A stretch of 64,000 bases of DNA from Magicicada septendecula (Eukaryota; Arthropoda; Insecta; Hemiptera; Cicadidae). The position numbers and the translations under genes are program-made. A model generated the notes under the pieces. It was not told the DNA's origin, ran no database searches, and saw nothing but the letters and a program-made list of their open reading frames with translations. Positions within the stretch are counted from its first letter, which is position 1. Every line of letters starts with the position of its first letter. The stretch covers positions 315,889,986 to 315,953,985 of the forward strand of contig CM068367.1 in NCBI GenBank assembly GCA_034769895.1. Direction: 5' to 3'. This document shows, piece by piece, positions 60,647 through 64,000 of this stretch.

Positions 60647-61639
60647 GTAAATCAAATTGGGAAAGAAACCAAAATTAAAAAGAATTATTTTTCTGTAAAT
60701 AAAAAATAAATTTATAATAATTAAAAACGGCCTATATACTAAAAAGTAAATAGCAGCACCAATAAAAAATGATATAAAAATTATGGGTTACTAACAGTAA
60801 CGAAATAACAATATATTGTTTAATCGAATTTGAGATTGAAAACTGTTCGGTTGGAAAATGTTATGAGACAAAAATTGTATTAAAAAACCTTTAGAAATCT
60901 TTTGAACAGTACAAAATTATCACAAAATTTAATTAACAGTATAAACATTATGTACCACTACCTTAAATATCAAATGTAACTTGCTTTACCCCATAACAAA
61001 AGTGAAAAACCATTTTGAAGATCAGGCCTAGCCAAGCCGCGTTTCGAGTTTTTGACGAGATGGTATCTGACAGACGGTCATGAAATTACAAAACAACTAA
61101 GAATACCACCCGAGAAACCGCTTCACACAAGTAAGAACTTCGAGGAAAGAGGTAATATAAACATTTCTTTTAATATTTAACCAAGAAAACCTCAAATCAA
61201 ATTGTCGTGCAGTACAGAAACTTTTAAAGTGTAATCACATGTTTAATAAAACATAATCTGCTCTCTTACGGACAAATCCGGAACTACGTACTAAAAGAAT
61301 AAACAAATTTTCGAAGTTTATTGTTTTATTTTGTAAAGCGTAGTATATAATTATCCATTTCTGACCATCTCATAACACAAAGAACTTACCCTTAACCCTG
61401 GGGAAATAAATAAAAGAATTATATGTTGATTGATGTTTAAATAAAAGATAAAATTGTAAAATCAGTAAAAACCAGATTTTATGATAATTCCATGTTTACC
61501 AAATGAAGTCGATATCATGAATTAGTTATTGAAAGGATCGATTGTAATATTTGTATGTTGGCAGAAGAGAAAAATCAATAATATTATAAATAAATACTAT
61601 TAAGAAATTATATTGAATAATAAAATGTGTTTCCTTTAT
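60647..61639. other. AT-rich sequence, nothing recognised
   Basis: No coding sequence or repeat recognised between the PLE and LTR element C. Confidence 0.6.
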
Positions 61640-62360
61640 TGTAGCGGGTAGTTGTGGTAGATTTCAGTAAAATAAGAAGAGAACTATCCATCAGGTAGTA
61701 TTAAGGAACAGTGTCGTTTGGTTAACCTATATTTGGAGACTACTGTCAAAATCAGCTGAGCCCATTCACGGCGAATATTTAAAAAAAAAAATTTAAGACA
61801 TCGTTTCCTCCGAGGGTAAACCAACGGTACTCGCTCTCTCTTCCAAATAAGGCTAAACAACTTCCTTAATCTTGACCCAAATCACACACACTCGATTTCT
61901 GCTTCGTTTGGGTAACATTACCATCAAATTTATTTCAACCTCAGTATTTATAATTCATAAGTGGCGATTGCTAAGAGGTGTTCTGACCGATCCGAGACTG
62001 TAAAAAGACGGACATTACGCACACATTATAAGCGAGAAGTTATAAAAATGACGCAGATAACGTGGGGCATATAATATAACTCTACTATACCTCATAGTGA
62101 ATACATTACCAAATAGGCGCTTACAATAGTGGGGCTGAATTAACTATAAACCCGTAATTGCAATACACTCTTGAAGAGGCGGAAACCTTTGATAACAGTC
62201 GTTACGTTACAGAATTGACATACTAACGTGGGGCTTAATTAGGAAAACCTAACAAAATAAAAAGAGACTTTCGAGATACCCGCGTTACGTTACAGATTTG
62301 GCGAACCCAACATTGGGGCTTGAATAAGACGGACGTTTCGCTAATATCCGATACGTCACA
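61640..62360 (+). repeat. Probable 5' LTR of element C
   Basis: Defined by TGTAGCGGGT at the start and TACGTCACA directly before the primer-binding site. No second copy is in the window, so the limits are inferred. Its last 400 bp contain the tandem array described next. Confidence 0.5.
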
Positions 62361-62392
62361 GAATGGCGCTCAACGTAAAAGGGCTGTAATTA
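61960..62392 (+). repeat. Degenerate tandem array of LTR-end/PBS units
   Basis: Six units about 60-100 bp apart carry a decayed TGGCG...AACGTGGGGCT core, at about 61963, 62049, 62113, 62215, 62297 and 62363. The last three also share the preceding GTTACGTTACAGA or ACGTCACAGA, which is the LTR end plus spacer. TGGCGCCCAACGTGGGGC is the lysine-tRNA primer-site pattern known from retroviruses and Ty3 elements, and no unit matches it perfectly. Confidence 0.65.
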
Positions 62393-62455
62393 GAAAAGAA
62401 TTTTGAGATATTCAATAAATTAATATACCAAAAAATCTAATTATCGTCGGCAGTT

Positions 62456-63309
62456 ATGAGAAAACAAGAAATGCATAATACCAGAGGCAGATCGAAGAAG
62501 AGGGCAGAAGAAAAGGAGATCGAAGAAGGTGGACAGGAACGAGAGATAGAAATAGTTACGGACGATGAAATGGAACAACCAATGGGTGATAAAGAAGAAA
62601 CTGAAGCAATTATGAACACAGAGAAGGAAATAGTGGAAGAGGATGCCCAAGGGAACCAACCAGACAAAGTGGTAGCCAGAGAAGAACCTAATTGGCAAGA
62701 CATGATGAAATTTATGGCTGAACAATTTAGAAAACAGGAGGAAACTTCAAAGCAAACCAATAACAAAATAGATGAAAATTTTAGAAAACAGGAGGAAAAC
62801 TTAAAACAAACCAATGAGGAAAATAAAGAAAATTTTAGGAGACAGGAGGAAAAATTTCATAAAATAGATGAGAATTTTAAGAAACAGGAAGAGAACTCAA
62901 GGAAGCAAAATGAAACCTTAAGGGATAGTTTAAAACAAATTGAGAAAATAAACGAAGAAAATTTAAAACAATTTGAGGGTAAAATGGAGAATTTCAATAA
63001 GGAGATATGGGAAACTTTCGGAGAGAAGTTTTAAATGTTAATACGCTTATCCAAAAAGCAGATACATACAAGGAGGAGACAAATAAGCAAATGGATGAAA
63101 GTTTCGGAAAGTTAGAGGAAACAATGGACAGTGGTTTCAAGAATTTTGATGAAACACTAAACAGCACTTCCGAAGGTATTAAAGAAGACCAAAGTGCATG
63201 GTTATCTGAAGATAAACCTAACAGAGAGAAAGAAAAGATAATGCCCATAGAAATTAACATTAAGGGAGTAAAGAAACAAATATTAAGAAAACGAAAGAAA
63301 GAGGAATAA
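62456..63309 (+). pseudogene. Coiled-coil gag-like gene of element C, one frameshift
   Basis: ATG 62456, 96 bp after the putative LTR end. Residues 1-75 are charged, with a basic start (RGRSKKRAEEKE). From about 85 a long coiled coil carries repeats of ENFRKQEENLKQTNEE and NFKKQEENSRKQNE type. The frame stops at 63034, and coding continues from about 63010 in another frame (FRREVLNVNTLIQKADTY ... MPIEINIKGVKKQILRK) to 63309. Similar in style to the N-terminal coiled coil of the Ty3/gypsy gag at 8263-9132. No capsid or zinc knuckle in view. Confidence 0.65.
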
Positions 63310-63350
63310 TACGTCTTAACAAAAGGAAAAATACACGGGAAGAAGTAGAT

Positions 63351-63776
63351 ATGATTAAGAGTGGGCTGGTTAATGTACTTAAACTCCCAATCGTTAATTA
63401 CAGAGAATTGACTGTTTTGAAAAGTTATAGAAAAAACTTAACTAAATCTATATTTAAATTAAATATACCAGTAAATAAAAGGTCAGTGACATCACCAGTA
63501 AATGATATATCATCAACATATTTGTGTACTAGACTACATATAAATATGATAGAAATAAGTGTATTAGAAAAATTACAAGACATGGTAGTAGAAGAATATG
63601 TTACAAAGAAAGAAAGAGTTCGGAAAACGATGGTAACCATTGAATTTAATGAAAATTCAATATCAGCAGAGTTACAATATCAGATGATAGAGAGCTATTT
63701 AAAAAGGACAAAAATCATTATGGACACCACAGTAATCCGAGAACATGGAGTACCTGAATTAATGGACCATGGTTAA
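63351..63776 (+). CDS. Unknown 141-aa frame in element C
   Basis: ATG 63351 to stop 63776, starting about 40 bp after the gag-like frame. Basic N-terminal half (ELTVLKSYRKNLTKSIFKLN), mixed C-terminal half, no motif that I recognise. It may be a separate small ORF of the element or a further frame-broken part of the gag-like protein. Confidence 0.4.
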   Translation: MIKSGLVNVLKLPIVNYRELTVLKSYRKNLTKSIFKLNIPVNKRSVTSPVNDISSTYLCTRLHINMIEISVLEKLQDMVVEEYVTKKERVRKTMVTIEFNENSISAELQYQMIESYLKRTKIIMDTTVIREHGVPELMDHG

Positions 63777-64000
63777 CCTAAATAATAACAAACCAGGAAA
63801 AAAAAGGGACTGAATTTTTTAAAACCGACCAAGCAACCCATTGAATAAAATGAAGAGACTAAAACCCCAAAATTCTAAAAAAACTGTAAGGACAACTTAC
63901 TCAATATTTATTCAGGAACCATATGATTTAATAAAAACTATGTAAGTACAACTTACTTAAGATATTTTGAAACCATTTGATTTAACAAAAAATAAGAACA

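Larger units (their letters stand above)
61640..64000 (+). mobile_element. LTR element C, 5' part, runs off the window
   Basis: It begins TGTAGCGGGT, the same first ten bases as elements A and B. LTR-like sequence to 62360 ends TACGTCACA, followed by a primer-binding site (TGGCGCTCAACG) and a coiled-coil gag-like frame from 62456. Pol, 3' LTR and target duplication are not in view. A short tandem repeat (TGTAAG(G/T)ACAACTTACT) lies near 63886 and 63943. Whether it is a full Ty3/gypsy element or non-autonomous cannot be decided here. Confidence 0.6.

Noticed and set aside
61640..61650. Element C as a proven member of the A/B family
   Set aside because: Only the first ten bases (TGTAGCGGGT) and the general LTR end are shared. 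Primer site and coding sequence differ, so I kept the link as a possibility only.

Overview
The window is AT-rich animal DNA. It almost certainly comes from an insect or another arthropod, judging by the mix of Penelope-like elements (PLEs), Ty3/gypsy, mariner, Tigger/pogo and hAT-like transposons; I cannot name the species. The only host gene I can support is protein O-mannosyltransferase 2 (POMT2; twisted in Drosophila), read on the minus strand. Six exons lie at 57975-57866, 49132-48917, 39409-39258, 39090-39002, 30896-30748 and 27766-27626. They have matching splice phases, except for one very short exon I could not find between the last two. They encode the MIR-domain region and the start of the C-terminal membrane part. 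The N-terminal half should lie right of the window. The last membrane exons were not seen and may lie to the left.

Nearly everything else is transposon sequence, much of it inside POMT2 introns. 1-12.1 kb: a dispersed repeat, a 2.1 kb inverted repeat with a hammerhead-ribozyme motif in each arm, and a minus-strand Ty3/gypsy element whose gag and pol frames are joined by a canonical -1 slippery heptamer. The dispersed repeat recurs at 11.4 kb. 12.1-14.3 kb: two truncated PLEs. 14.8-24.6 kb: a hAT-like DNA transposon (8-bp target duplication) split by a 7.5 kb LTR element (element A, 4-bp duplication). 24.7-26.1 kb: GA microsatellites and a third copy of the foldback arm. 27-49 kb: POMT2 exons separated by a pogo-like element, LINE tails, a PLE with a well-formed hammerhead ribozyme, a 90-bp-arm palindrome carrying a hammerhead on each strand, a Tigger element, mariner fragments and a 732-bp mariner hairpin. 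49.2-56.3 kb: LTR element B, a close structural relative of A, with nearly identical LTRs. It is inserted 39 bp from a POMT2 splice acceptor. 59.4-60.6 kb: a GC-rich PLE with an uninterrupted 308-aa frame and a hammerhead. 61.6-64 kb: the start of a third LTR element (C) whose leader holds a degenerate tandem array of LTR-end/primer-binding-site units.

The strongest novel candidate is the A/B pair. Both are LTR elements with proper termini, primer-binding sites, polypurine tracts and target duplications, but they have no pol. Each carries a single rapidly diverging coiled-coil ORF, a long AT-rich non-coding body and a strongly conserved GC-rich block next to the polypurine tract. They look like a non-autonomous family that depends on another element for reverse transcriptase and integrase. 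Everything here was read by eye; no database search was possible.
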